Positions 1 to 7,663 of a stretch of DNA of 19,923 nucleotides are shown in pieces. The stretch's first letter is position 1. Every line of letters begins with the position of its first letter. The position numbers were made by a program, and so were the translations under genes. Below the pieces are notes generated by a model. That model was not told the DNA's origin and did no database searches. It saw nothing but the letters and a program-made list of their open reading frames with translations. Where the stretch lies: positions 1 to 19,923 of the forward strand of contig JANYAA010000342.1 in NCBI GenBank assembly GCA_025355255.1. Direction: 5' to 3'. Origin of the DNA: Chloroflexota bacterium (GTDB lineage: Bacteria; Chloroflexota; Limnocylindria; Limnocylindrales; CSP1-4).

Positions 1-141
1 GGCGGCTACAAGGAGAGCGGGATCGGGCGCGAGTTCGGACGCTTCTCGGTTGATGCCTTCACCGAGCTCAAGTCGGTCCAAATGCATCTCGGCCCGCGGA
101 CCTCGTGGTGGATGCCTCGCACGGGAAACGCGTCGCGGTGA
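1..141 (+). CDS. aldehyde dehydrogenase, C-terminal fragment (5' end outside window)
   Basis: Only the last 46 codons are present, in frame from base 1 to the TGA at 139-141. The peptide opens with GGYKESGIGREFGR and continues to FTELKSV, which is the C-terminal signature of NAD(P)-dependent aldehyde dehydrogenases (usually GGxKxSGxGRE...YTExKxV). The catalytic Cys and Glu lie outside the window, so substrate class cannot be judged. The family oxidises an aldehyde to a carboxylate. The stop overlaps a GTG (138-140) that starts the CoA-transferase gene in a GTGA arrangement, so the two are probably translationally coupled. A role in feeding a carboxylate to the CoA-transferase is inference from this adjacency. 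The tail after the motif (about 20 residues ending in NASR) is not recognisable. Confidence 0.85.
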   Translation, partial: GGYKESGIGREFGRFSVDAFTELKSVQMHLGPRTSWWMPRTGNASR

Positions 142-1730
142 GCCGCCTCGTTCCGGTCCTGTCAGCAGACGAGGCCGTCAGCCGCATCAAGACCGGCGCC
201 ACCGTCTCGGTGAGTTCGTCGAGCGGGCTCGGCTGTCCGGATGTGGTTTTGCGGGCCCTCGGCGAGCGCTACGCGGCCACCGGTCAGAGCGGCGACCTGA
301 CGCTCCTGCACCCGATTGCCGCGGGCGACATGTACGGCATCGACGGTGTTGACCACCTCACGGCACCCGGGCAGATCCGCCGCATCATCGCCGGCTCCTA
401 CCCGAGCGGCCCGTCATCAGCGCCGCCGCCGAAGATTGTCACCGCGATTGAGTCGAACGAGATTGAGGCCTACAACATCCCGTCGGGGATCCTGTTCCAG
501 CTGCACCGGGCGTCGGCGGTTGGCCAGCCGGGCGTCCTGACCGAGGTGGGCAAGGACACGTTCATGGACCCGCGTCGCCACGGCGGCCGCATGAACGCGA
601 AGACCACCGAGGACATTGTGTCGGTGGTTGACTTTGACGGTCGCGAGTGGCTCTACCTGCGGTCCATCCCCGTTGACGTGGCCATCATCCGCGCCACAAC
701 GGCCGACGAGTACGGGAACCTCACGAGCGAAGACGAAGGCGCGCCCCTGGGCGTGCTGGACCAGGCGATCGCCGCGCACAACAACGGCGGCTTCGTGATC
801 GCCCAGGTCAAGCGTCTGGCTGAGGGTCGAACGCTGCCGGCGCAGGCAGTGCGAGTGCCGGGGATCGTCGTGGATGCCATCGTCGTGGCCCCGGACCAGC
901 TCCAGACGACGCAGACGCAGCTCCTGCCGGAGGCCGCTGGCCACTACCGCGCACCAAGCTCTGCGCTTGAGCTTGCCGCGTGGGGCCCCGAGAAGGTGAT
1001 TGCCCGGCGCGCCGCGATGGAGCTGCGTGACGGTGAAGCGGTGAACCTCGGGTTTGGCATCTCGGCGCTTGTGCCGCGGATCCTGCTTGAGGAGGGCCTG
1101 GACGGCGCGGTCACCTGGGTCATCGAGCAGGGCGCTGTGGGCGGCGTCCCGTTCCTCGGCTTTGCGTTTGGCTGTGCGCAGAACCCGGACGCCCTGATGG
1201 CGTCGCCGGACCAGTTCCAGTACCTGCAGGGCGGCGGCTTTGATCGCGCCATGCTCTCGTTCCTCGAGGTTGACGCAGACGGCAACGTGAACGTCTCGCG
1301 GCTGGCGGCGCGCCCGCACGTCACCGCGGGAGTGGGCGGATTTGTGGACATCACCGCCCGCGCCAAGCGCATCGTCTTCTCGGGCTACTTCACCGCAGGC
1401 GCCCAGATCGCTGTGGAGGATGGCCAGATGCAGATTGTCAAAGAGGGCAAGCACCAGCGGTTCGTGCCGCAGGTGCAGCACGTCACCTTCAGCGGCCGGC
1501 GCGCCCGCGAGCTGGGCCAAGAGGTCGTGTTTGTGACCGAGCGGTGCGTGATCCGCCTGCTTTCCGAGGGCCTGACGGTGACCGAGGTTGCGCCCGGCAT
1601 CTCCGTGGAGCGCGACATCGTCGGCCAGACGGCGGTGGCCCTGCGGATCAGCCCGGATCTGCGGCCTATGGATCCTCGCCTGTTTCGGCCGGATCCCATC
1701 GGTCTGCACCTCGCGGAGCGCGGCGCATGA
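138..1730 (+). CDS. acyl-CoA:acetate/3-ketoacid CoA-transferase (YdiF/propionate CoA-transferase type)
   Basis: The family moves CoA between an acyl-CoA and a free carboxylate through a glutamyl-CoA thioester; it is cytosolic. The N-terminal half resembles family I CoA-transferase alpha subunits (VPVLSADEAV near residue 5, then RATTADEYGN) and the C-terminal half the beta subunit, fused in one chain. The candidate catalytic Glu is Glu330 in VIEQGAVGG. With the GTG at 138 the protein is 530 residues, and E. coli YdiF is about 531 with its catalytic Glu at about 333, so length and position agree well. I chose 138 for this reason and because GTGA overlaps the upstream stop. An in-frame GTG at 105 would add 11 residues and has no visible ribosome site. 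The 3' end overlaps the next gene as ATGA (1727-1730). The acyl substrate is unknown. Confidence 0.9.
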   Translation: MSRLVPVLSADEAVSRIKTGATVSVSSSSGLGCPDVVLRALGERYAATGQSGDLTLLHPIAAGDMYGIDGVDHLTAPGQIRRIIAGSYPSGPSSAPPPKIVTAIESNEIEAYNIPSGILFQLHRASAVGQPGVLTEVGKDTFMDPRRHGGRMNAKTTEDIVSVVDFDGREWLYLRSIPVDVAIIRATTADEYGNLTSEDEGAPLGVLDQAIAAHNNGGFVIAQVKRLAEGRTLPAQAVRVPGIVVDAIVVAPDQLQTTQTQLLPEAAGHYRAPSSALELAAWGPEKVIARRAAMELRDGEAVNLGFGISALVPRILLEEGLDGAVTWVIEQGAVGGVPFLGFAFGCAQNPDALMASPDQFQYLQGGGFDRAMLSFLEVDADGNVNVSRLAARPHVTAGVGGFVDITARAKRIVFSGYFTAGAQIAVEDGQMQIVKEGKHQRFVPQVQHVTFSGRRARELGQEVVFVTERCVIRLLSEGLTVTEVAPGISVERDIVGQTAVALRISPDLRPMDPRLFRPDPIGLHLAERGA

Positions 1731-2512
1731 GCGGGCAGGCGGTTGCCGGGCTGCGCGTGAACGTTGACGGGCCCATCGCCACGATCACCCTGGACCGCCC
1801 CGAGAAGCTGAACGCTGTGACGCCCGAGATGCTTGAGGCGCTCGAGGCGGCCCTCGCCGCAATCGAGGCCAACGATGCCATACGCGTTGTCGTGCTGACG
1901 GGCGCGGGCGAGCGGGCGTTCTGTGCGGGGGCCGATATCAACGCCTGGGCATCCCTCGCCCCAATCGACATGTGGCGCACCTGGGTGCGGTCCGGCCACC
2001 GGGTGATGGACCGTCTGGAAGGGCTGCGCCAGCCCACGATCGCCGCCCTCAACGGCATCGCCTACGGCGGCGGTCTTGAACTGGCCCTCGCGTGCGACAT
2101 CCGGATCGCGGCCGACACCGTCAAGGTAGCCGCGCCCGAGGTCGGGATCGGCACGATCCCGGGCTGGGGGATGACAACGCGCCTCGCCGTGGTGGCTGGA
2201 CCCGCGCGCGCCAAGCAGATGATCCTGAGCGGCGAGCCCGTGGACGCGCGGCGGGCCGAAGCTTGGGGCGTCCTCTCGGAGGTGGTGCCTGCGCCCGAGC
2301 TTCAGGATGCCGTCCGCCGCACCGCGGAGCGCATCGCGGCACAGGCTCCAGTTGCCGTTCAGGTCGCCAAGCAGCTCATCGACGGCCTGCGGCCGCGCGT
2401 TCCAGCATCCCTGGAGGCGCTGGGCAGCGGCCTCACCGCATTCACCGATGACGCGGGCGAAGGCCTGGCGAGCTTCCGCGAGCGTCGTCCGCCAACATTC
2501 GGAGGTACGTAG
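1727..2512 (+). CDS. enoyl-CoA hydratase/isomerase (crotonase family)
   Basis: This 261-residue protein is of normal crotonase length. It shows the oxyanion-hole segment FCAGADI (CoA thioester binding) and the two catalytic glutamates of hydratases: Glu118 in GGGLELALACD and Glu138 in APEVGIGTIPG. Their 20-residue spacing equals that of Glu144 and Glu164 in rat mitochondrial enoyl-CoA hydratase, so hydration of a 2-enoyl-CoA is plausible. The GTIPGWGMTTRL segment is also family-typical. The ATG lies inside the stop of the CoA-transferase (ATGA, 1727-1730), which implies translational coupling; an earlier in-frame ATG at 1544 would overlap the transferase by about 190 bases and is rejected. 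The substrate chain is unknown: a member of a fatty or branched-chain acid route, or of an aromatic side-chain route, would look the same. Confidence 0.92.
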   Translation: MSGQAVAGLRVNVDGPIATITLDRPEKLNAVTPEMLEALEAALAAIEANDAIRVVVLTGAGERAFCAGADINAWASLAPIDMWRTWVRSGHRVMDRLEGLRQPTIAALNGIAYGGGLELALACDIRIAADTVKVAAPEVGIGTIPGWGMTTRLAVVAGPARAKQMILSGEPVDARRAEAWGVLSEVVPAPELQDAVRRTAERIAAQAPVAVQVAKQLIDGLRPRVPASLEALGSGLTAFTDDAGEGLASFRERRPPTFGGT

Positions 2513-2598
2513 TGGACACGAGCTCCGCTACGAGTGGAGGCGCCCGAGCGCGCGCCCCCGGCGAGCGGGCGGCGGATCCAGTATCGGCACGACCATGA
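2512..2598 (+). CDS. possible short ORF, 28 residues
   Basis: A GTG shares its first base with the last base of the hydratase stop codon (TAG 2510-2512), and a full GGAGG stands at 2501-2505, 6 bases before it. The frame runs 28 codons to TGA at 2596-2598. The peptide is Ala/Arg/Ser-rich (starts MDTSSATSGG) and has no recognisable domain, membrane segment or leader-peptide codon run. It could be a genuine small protein, a leader peptide, or the surviving N-terminus of a decayed third gene of this operon. The translation start signal is good; the function is unknown. Confidence 0.3.
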   Translation: MDTSSATSGGARARAPGERAADPVSARP

Positions 2599-2604
2599 TT
2601 CGCC

Positions 2605-2610
2605 TAGAAT
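2605..2610 (+). promoter_or_regulatory. candidate -10 element (TAGAAT) for the sugar importer
   Basis: TAGAAT matches the sigma-70 -10 consensus at five of six positions and stands in the 118-bp gap before the binding-protein gene, giving a leader of roughly 100 bases. No convincing -35 hexamer is found 16 to 18 bases upstream, so this is only a candidate. Confidence 0.25.
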
Positions 2611-2716
2611 GTCGGGAGGTGCGGATCAGGCGATAGTCAAGACCTGGTTATGCCGCCGATGGCCCCTGCGGAGGACATCGCGCGGGTCGCAACCCAACTG
2701 TGAGGAACGCGAGTAG

Positions 2717-3706
2717 ATGAATCACAAACGAGTCACGATTGCCGCCGTGTCGGTGGTGGCAATCTTGGTGAGTGCCTGCGGTAGCGGCACCGCCACCCCG
2801 GCTGCGCCTGGCGCAGCAGGCTCCCCGGCCGCGGGCATGCCCACGCTGGCCTTCATCGCCCAGATGCAGAACCCGTCCCAGGCATTCTCCTGGAAGATGT
2901 ACCAGAAGAACGCCGCCAAGTACGGCTTCAACGTCATCAACCTTGACAACGGCGGCGACGTCCAGAAGCAGACTGCCGCCATCAACAACGCCGTCGCCCA
3001 GAAGGTTGCCGCCATCGCGATCAACCCGGTGGACGAGGCGGGCTACGTCCCGGCGACCACGGCCGCCATGTCCGGCGGCGTGGTCGTGTGCCTCAGCATG
3101 GTTCCGCCCGCCGCGGCCGCGATCAATGCCTCCACCTGCTCGGTGAGCGTGGATGACATCCTCGGCGGCCAGACCGCCGCGAAGGCGATCATGGCGGCAT
3201 TCCCGAACGGCGCCACCGGCGTCGAGATCGGCGGCCAGGCCGGCCACGTCGCCGCGAACAACCGCCACGAGGGATTCTCGAAGGCCGTCGCCGGGACGAA
3301 CATCAAGGTCCTGGACTACAAGAACCCCACCGCGTGGGACACGGCCCAGGCGCAGGCCATCGCCAACGACATGATCACCAAGTACGGTGACAAGATCCAG
3401 TTCATCTTCTGCCATTGGGACAACGGCGCCACCGGCGTCATCAACGCCCTCAAGGCCGTCAATCAGCCGTGGGCCAACAAGGTCCTGATCATCGGCGTCG
3501 ACGGCAACAAGACCGGCTTCGCCCAGGTCCAGAGCTGGCCGAACTACATCTCGATCGCCCAGAACGCCGAGACGATCACGTCCAAGGTCATGGAGCAGTC
3601 CATGAAGTGGATCAAGAAGGATTCGTCCGCCGTCAAGGCGAACATCATCCCGTTCGACGTCATCACCAAGGACACCATCGCCAACTTCACCGCTCCTGAG
3701 TGGTAA
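2717..3706 (+). CDS. sugar ABC importer substrate-binding lipoprotein (Peripla_BP_4, CUT2 type)
   Basis: The 329-residue protein begins with a lipoprotein signal: positive start MNHKR, a hydrophobic stretch, then lipobox VSAC with Cys21 as the lipid-anchored residue. An Ala/Pro/Gly-rich linker (about 22-40) follows. The mature part has the ribose/galactose-binding-protein layout: TLAFIAQMQNP opening the first lobe, AAINNAVAQKVAAIAINPVD typical of the first lobe's loop, and VLIIGVDGNKTGF in the second lobe. GAGGA at 2702-2706 supports the ATG at 2717. It captures a solute outside the membrane and hands it to the permeases encoded downstream. The family covers ribose, xylose, galactose, inositol and other polyols or sugars, so specificity is not assignable. 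A strong hairpin follows 14 bases after the stop, before the ATPase gene, a common way to keep binding-protein transcript in excess. Confidence 0.92.
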   Translation: MNHKRVTIAAVSVVAILVSACGSGTATPAAPGAAGSPAAGMPTLAFIAQMQNPSQAFSWKMYQKNAAKYGFNVINLDNGGDVQKQTAAINNAVAQKVAAIAINPVDEAGYVPATTAAMSGGVVVCLSMVPPAAAAINASTCSVSVDDILGGQTAAKAIMAAFPNGATGVEIGGQAGHVAANNRHEGFSKAVAGTNIKVLDYKNPTAWDTAQAQAIANDMITKYGDKIQFIFCHWDNGATGVINALKAVNQPWANKVLIIGVDGNKTGFAQVQSWPNYISIAQNAETITSKVMEQSMKWIKKDSSAVKANIIPFDVITKDTIANFTAPEW

Positions 3707-3720
3707 AGAAGACCTGATCT

Positions 3721-3761
3721 AGAGGGACCCCATCCCTGGTCCCCAGGGATGGGGTCCCTCT
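3721..3761 (+). terminator. perfect 19-bp hairpin between binding protein and ATPase genes
   Basis: The left arm AGAGGGACCCCATCCCTGG (3721-3739) is the exact reverse complement of the right arm at 3743-3761, with a 3-base loop TCC. Only a short TTT follows, so it is not a classical rho-independent terminator. A partial terminator or an RNA-stabilising 3' stem for the binding-protein message is more likely, because the downstream importer genes have only a 139-bp gap and no evident separate promoter. Confidence 0.85.
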
Positions 3762-3845
3762 GATTTCCCTCCCGTACTTCTGGCCCCCTCCACTGTCTAC
3801 GGCAGAGAATTCCACATCAGGCACCCTGGTTCGAAGGAGACACAG

Positions 3846-5336
3846 ATGGTCGTGGCGAGTGCTCCTGCGGCCCTCCTCACCATCAACGATGTGAGCAAGG
3901 CCTTCCCCGGCGTCAAGGCACTTGACCATGTGACGCTCGAAGTTCGGCCGGGCAGGGTGCACGGCATCGTCGGCGAGAACGGGGCCGGCAAGTCCACGCT
4001 CATGAAGATCCTGTCGGGAGTCTATGAGAAGGACAGCGGCGAGATCACATTCGACGGGAACGTGATCGACAAGGTCACGCCCGTTGAGTCAATGCACATG
4101 GGGCTAGCCATCATCTACCAGGAATTGAACCTGGTGAACACGATGTCGGTTGGCGAGAACGTCTTTCTGGGCCGCTTTGCCGAATCGGGCGGACGGGCCG
4201 GCGTCCACGCCAAGGCCCGCGCCCTGCTGGACAGCATCGGCTGCAAGGTTGACACCCATAAGCAGGTGTCGGAGCTCAGCGTCTCCGACAAGCAGATGGT
4301 CGAGATCGCCAAGGCGCTGTCCTTCGACTCAAAGCTCATCATCATGGACGAGCCCAGCAGCAGCCTCACGAATGATGAGATGCAGAAGCTCATCAAGATC
4401 ATCCACGAGCTGAAGGCCAAGGGCATCGCGATCATCTACATCTCGCACAAGCTGGACGAGATCTTCGGCTTCTGCGACGTGGTGACGGTCATGCGCGACG
4501 GCCACGTCATCGACACTCGCGACGTGAGCTCCATCACCCGCAACGAGATGATCTCGATGATGGTGGGCCGGACCATCGAGAACGAGTACCCGCCCCGGCC
4601 GGAGTGCGCCGGCGAGACGATCCTCGAGATCAAGGGCATCAGCACCAGAAAGCTGCGCGACGTCAAGCTCACCCTGCGCAAGGGCGAGATCCTGGGTCTG
4701 GTGGGTCTGGTGGGCTCAGGGCGCACGGAGTTGGTGCGAGCCCTGTTCGGCGCCGACAGGGTCGCGGGGAAGAGCATCCTTCTCGATGGCAAGCCCGTCG
4801 AGATCAACAGCCCGAAGGACGCCATCAACCTCGGGCTGGCCATGGTGCCGGAGGACCGGAAGCTCCAGGGCCTGTTGCTGGGGTTCGCTGTCGAGCAGAA
4901 CATCTCGCTCGCGGTCCTGGCCCGGTTGACCAAGCGCGGTTTCATCGACACCAAGGGTGAGAGCAGCATCAGCGATCGCCAGATCAAGGCGCTCAACATC
5001 AAGACGCCCTCCGGCAGGACCAAGATCCGTTCGCTGTCGGGCGGCAACCAGCAGAAGGCGATCCTCGGCAGGTGGCTTGAGATGAGTCCCAGGGTGCTGA
5101 TTCTGGACGAGCCAACCAAGGGCATCGACGTGGGTGCGAAGTATGAGATCTACCTGCTGATGAAGAAGATCGTCGAGGATGGCGGCTCGATCATCCTGAT
5201 CTCATCGGAACTGCCGGAGGTGCTCCACATGAGCAACCGCGTCAACACGATCTGCGACGGGAGGATCAACGGGGAGTTTGATCCGGCCGTTGCCTCTGCC
5301 GACGAGATCATGGCAAAGGCGTTTGAATTCGCATGA
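3846..5336 (+). CDS. sugar ABC importer ATP-binding protein, two nucleotide-binding domains (RbsA/MglA/YtfR type)
   Basis: The cytoplasmic ATPase of the importer is 496 residues, the normal size for CUT2 ATPases with two fused domains. Domain 1 has Walker A GENGAGKST (43-51), a degenerate signature LSVSDKQMVEIAKAL, Walker B LIIMDEPSSS (Asp168, Glu169) and the switch His in YISHKLDEIF. Domain 2 has a degenerate Walker A GLVGSGRT (287-294, Arg in place of Lys), a canonical LSGGNQQK (from 397) and Walker B LILDEPTKG (Asp421, Glu422). This split of one intact and one degenerate site half is normal for the RbsA family. AAGGAGA ends 6 bases before the ATG. The stop overlaps the first permease start (ATGA, 5333-5336), so the proteins are made together. 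Confidence 0.95.
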   Translation: MVVASAPAALLTINDVSKAFPGVKALDHVTLEVRPGRVHGIVGENGAGKSTLMKILSGVYEKDSGEITFDGNVIDKVTPVESMHMGLAIIYQELNLVNTMSVGENVFLGRFAESGGRAGVHAKARALLDSIGCKVDTHKQVSELSVSDKQMVEIAKALSFDSKLIIMDEPSSSLTNDEMQKLIKIIHELKAKGIAIIYISHKLDEIFGFCDVVTVMRDGHVIDTRDVSSITRNEMISMMVGRTIENEYPPRPECAGETILEIKGISTRKLRDVKLTLRKGEILGLVGLVGSGRTELVRALFGADRVAGKSILLDGKPVEINSPKDAINLGLAMVPEDRKLQGLLLGFAVEQNISLAVLARLTKRGFIDTKGESSISDRQIKALNIKTPSGRTKIRSLSGGNQQKAILGRWLEMSPRVLILDEPTKGIDVGAKYEIYLLMKKIVEDGGSIILISSELPEVLHMSNRVNTICDGRINGEFDPAVASADEIMAKAFEFA

Positions 5337-6337
5337 GCGCCTCGACGCAGCGGCTGGGTGGTCGAGTGAACTCCCAGACAGCCATCAACCTTCTGAAGAG
5401 CAACCCCATCTTTGTGGCGATTGCCGCGCTGGCCGTCGTCACATCGTTTGTCGAGCCGCAGTTCCTGACCGGCGAGAACCTCAACAACATCATCCGGCAG
5501 TTTGGGACGCTGATCTTCGCCGCCCTCGGGATGACCCTCGTCATCATGGCAGGGTTCCTTGACCTCTCCATCGGCGGCATCATCGGCCTCGTGGCCGTCG
5601 TGACGGTGACGCTGATCGACACGGTGGGACAGGGTCCTGCAATCTTGATCGGCCTCTCGGTGGGGCTGGGATGCGGACTGCTCAACAGCGCGCTGATCAT
5701 CTCCAGCGGCGCGCTGACGCAGGCGGAGTCGCTCTTCATCACGTATGGCATGAGCCTGGTGTACGGCGCCGCGGCGCTGATGTACGTCCAGGGTGTGACG
5801 CAGTTCCTGACGTACTCGAAGACGAGCATCGCGCTCTTCGACACGATCAACTCGGGCGGGATCGGGTTCCTCTCCGTGTCCGCGATGATCTTCTTGGTGT
5901 GCCTGGCCATCCTGTACGTGATCGAGAGGCGCACCTACGCGGGACGGGCCATTGTCCTCACGGGCGGCAACAAGGTTGCTGCCCGGCTGGCCGGGATCCC
6001 GATCAGCAGGTCCATCGTGATCATCTACTCGGTGTCAGGCGTGATGGCCGCGATCGGGGCTGTCGTCCTCGTGTCGCGCGTCACCTTGGCCGACCCCACG
6101 ATGGGCACGCCCTACATGACGCAGGCCATCCTCGCGGTGGTGGTGGGCGGCACAGCCCTGATCGGCGGGCGCGGCAGCGTCATGTGGACGGTTGTCGGGA
6201 CCCTGCTGCTGATCTTGCTGAACAACTGCCTGAACCTCCTGGAAGTCTCGACCTACGTGCAGTACATGCTCCGAGGAGCGATCTTGATCATGGCGATCTG
6301 GCTGGACAGGGTGAAGCAGACTTCGGTGAGCAAATAG
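5333..6337 (+). CDS. sugar ABC importer permease 1 (BPD_transp_2 family)
   Basis: This inner-membrane permease is 334 residues, with about eight to ten hydrophobic segments. It carries the family's hallmark GMTLVIMAGFLDLSIGG (about residues 66-82) and GGTALIGGRGS near the C-terminus, as in RbsC, XylH and YtfT. It has a short polar N-terminus (MSASTQRLGG) before the first membrane helix. The start overlaps the ATPase stop. It is followed after only 2 bases by a second permease with different sequence, so the channel is likely a heterodimer, as proposed for E. coli YtfT with YjfF. The solute is unknown. Confidence 0.93.
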   Translation: MSASTQRLGGRVNSQTAINLLKSNPIFVAIAALAVVTSFVEPQFLTGENLNNIIRQFGTLIFAALGMTLVIMAGFLDLSIGGIIGLVAVVTVTLIDTVGQGPAILIGLSVGLGCGLLNSALIISSGALTQAESLFITYGMSLVYGAAALMYVQGVTQFLTYSKTSIALFDTINSGGIGFLSVSAMIFLVCLAILYVIERRTYAGRAIVLTGGNKVAARLAGIPISRSIVIIYSVSGVMAAIGAVVLVSRVTLADPTMGTPYMTQAILAVVVGGTALIGGRGSVMWTVVGTLLLILLNNCLNLLEVSTYVQYMLRGAILIMAIWLDRVKQTSVSK

Positions 6338-6339
6338 CC

Positions 6340-7332
6340 ATGAATGCCCGGATTATCGAAGTCTCAAAGACCGTTCTCGCGCTGCAGAAGGCGTTCCTGG
6401 CCATCATCCTGGTGGTGCTCGCCATGGCCGTGTTCAACATGATCCCGGCCACGAGGTCGGAGTTCTTCTCGCAGGTCAACCTCGTTGACCTCTTGAAGTC
6501 GAGCTCCATCTTCCTCATTCTGGCGATGGGGGAGACCGTCACGCTGATCGCAGGAGGGGTTGACCTCTCCATCGGCGGCCTGATGGCGCTCACGGGTGTC
6601 GTCGTCATCCAGCTGATCAACGCCGGTGTGCCCATCCCGGTCGCCATCGCCCTGTGTCTCCTGCTCGGCCTTGTGGTCGGTGCTGTCAACGCCTTCGTCT
6701 CTGTGTATCAGCGAACGGAGCCGTTCATCATCACCCTGGGCATGGGGATTGTGCTGACAGGCATCGGACTGCAGCTGACGGACGCCCATCCCGTCACGGC
6801 TACCGATCAAGGCTTCCAGAGCATCGCGAACACGGAGATCTTCGGCCCGGTGCCCATCCTGGTCCTGGTGATGCTCGCCGTGGTGGCCGTCGTGTACTGG
6901 ATGCTGCGGAACACGTCATTTGGGAGAAACGTCTACGCGGTCGGCGGCGACTATGAAGTCGCCAAGTACTCGGGCATCAACGTCCTGCGGACCAAGGCGG
7001 CGACCTACCTCATCTGTTCGCTGACCGCGACCCTTGGCGGCGTGATGCTGGCATCGCAGCTCAACTCGGCAAGCTCCATCGCCGGCGACAACACGCCGCT
7101 GTACGTCGTGTGCGCGGTCGTCGTGGGCGGCACATCCGTTGCCGGCGGCATTGGTGGGGCCATCAAGTCGGCCATCGGCTTGGTCCTACTGGGCATCCTC
7201 ACCAATGCCTTCAGCATGCTGCGGATCGACACGCTGGTGTCATATCTGCCCACCGCCCTCCTGGGAATCATCATCGTGTCGATCCTGTGGCTCGACAGCT
7301 ATGGACGGAAGCGAAAGCGCGAAGCCGTCTGA
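6340..7332 (+). CDS. sugar ABC importer permease 2 (BPD_transp_2 family, YjfF-like position)
   Basis: The second inner-membrane permease is 330 residues. It repeats the family signature as GETVTLIAGGVDLSIGG and carries GRNVYAVGGDYEVAKYSGI followed by VVGGTSVAGGIGG, all typical of the ribose/xylose permease family. Sequence identity with permease 1 looks low outside these motifs, so it is an old paralogue, not a recent copy. The ATG at 6340 comes 2 bases after the previous stop and is the only sensible start; an open frame continues upstream but runs out of frame through permease 1. The C-terminus is basic (YGRKRKREAV), as expected for a cytoplasmic tail. No clear terminator hairpin follows. 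Confidence 0.93.
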   Translation: MNARIIEVSKTVLALQKAFLAIILVVLAMAVFNMIPATRSEFFSQVNLVDLLKSSSIFLILAMGETVTLIAGGVDLSIGGLMALTGVVVIQLINAGVPIPVAIALCLLLGLVVGAVNAFVSVYQRTEPFIITLGMGIVLTGIGLQLTDAHPVTATDQGFQSIANTEIFGPVPILVLVMLAVVAVVYWMLRNTSFGRNVYAVGGDYEVAKYSGINVLRTKAATYLICSLTATLGGVMLASQLNSASSIAGDNTPLYVVCAVVVGGTSVAGGIGGAIKSAIGLVLLGILTNAFSMLRIDTLVSYLPTALLGIIIVSILWLDSYGRKRKREAV

Positions 7333-7461
7333 GCGCTCCGTCCCGGCCCGGCTTGCCTTGGTTGGCCTGCCGGTTGCGGACAGTGGTTGCGGCCTAGGCG
7401 TGGCACACGGTCACTTTGGTCCACCTTTCAGCGACAAGAGGGGGTGGCGACGCCAGCCCGT

Positions 7462-7476
7462 ACCAACTAGGTTGGT
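7462..7476. promoter_or_regulatory. candidate operator 1, palindrome ACCAACTAGGTTGGT
   Basis: Six-base arms flank a central TAG. The 11-base core differs at one base from the core of the second palindrome at 7671-7683. An odd, A-centred dyad of this size suits a dimeric regulator such as a LacI or GntR protein; AraC proteins usually prefer direct repeats. The protein that binds is unknown. Confidence 0.3.
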
Positions 7477-7663
7477 GGACGTCGCAAGTGTTGCGCCGGA
7501 CGCTGGGATCACCGTCAGGCTGAGCAGCTCAAACGATGGCGTCGCGGCCAAGCGCAAGCGCCAAACCACGCCCGGCCCAGCCGGTCAATCGCGATCCAAT
7601 GCACCAGCCAGTCACCTCCGCCCTGGCCGCCTGTCCGGCGCTTCGCGCCCAGAGGTTGCCGTG

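Noticed and set aside
105..137. Earlier GTG start (105) for the CoA-transferase
   Set aside because: No ribosome site; the GTG at 138 overlaps the upstream stop as GTGA and gives YdiF-like length and catalytic Glu position.
417..1709. 430-codon open frame on the minus strand
   Set aside because: Antisense to the CoA-transferase; His/Arg-rich translation without any domain, a typical high-GC shadow frame.
4694..4714. Tandem GGTCTGGTG repeat in the ATPase gene
   Set aside because: Encodes the family-typical GLVGLVGSGRTE segment of the second domain; no evidence of slippage or insertion.
4704..4727. Degenerate Walker A in ATPase domain 2 as a possible defect
   Set aside because: Lys replacement and split of intact and degenerate motifs are normal for RbsA/MglA-type ATPases.
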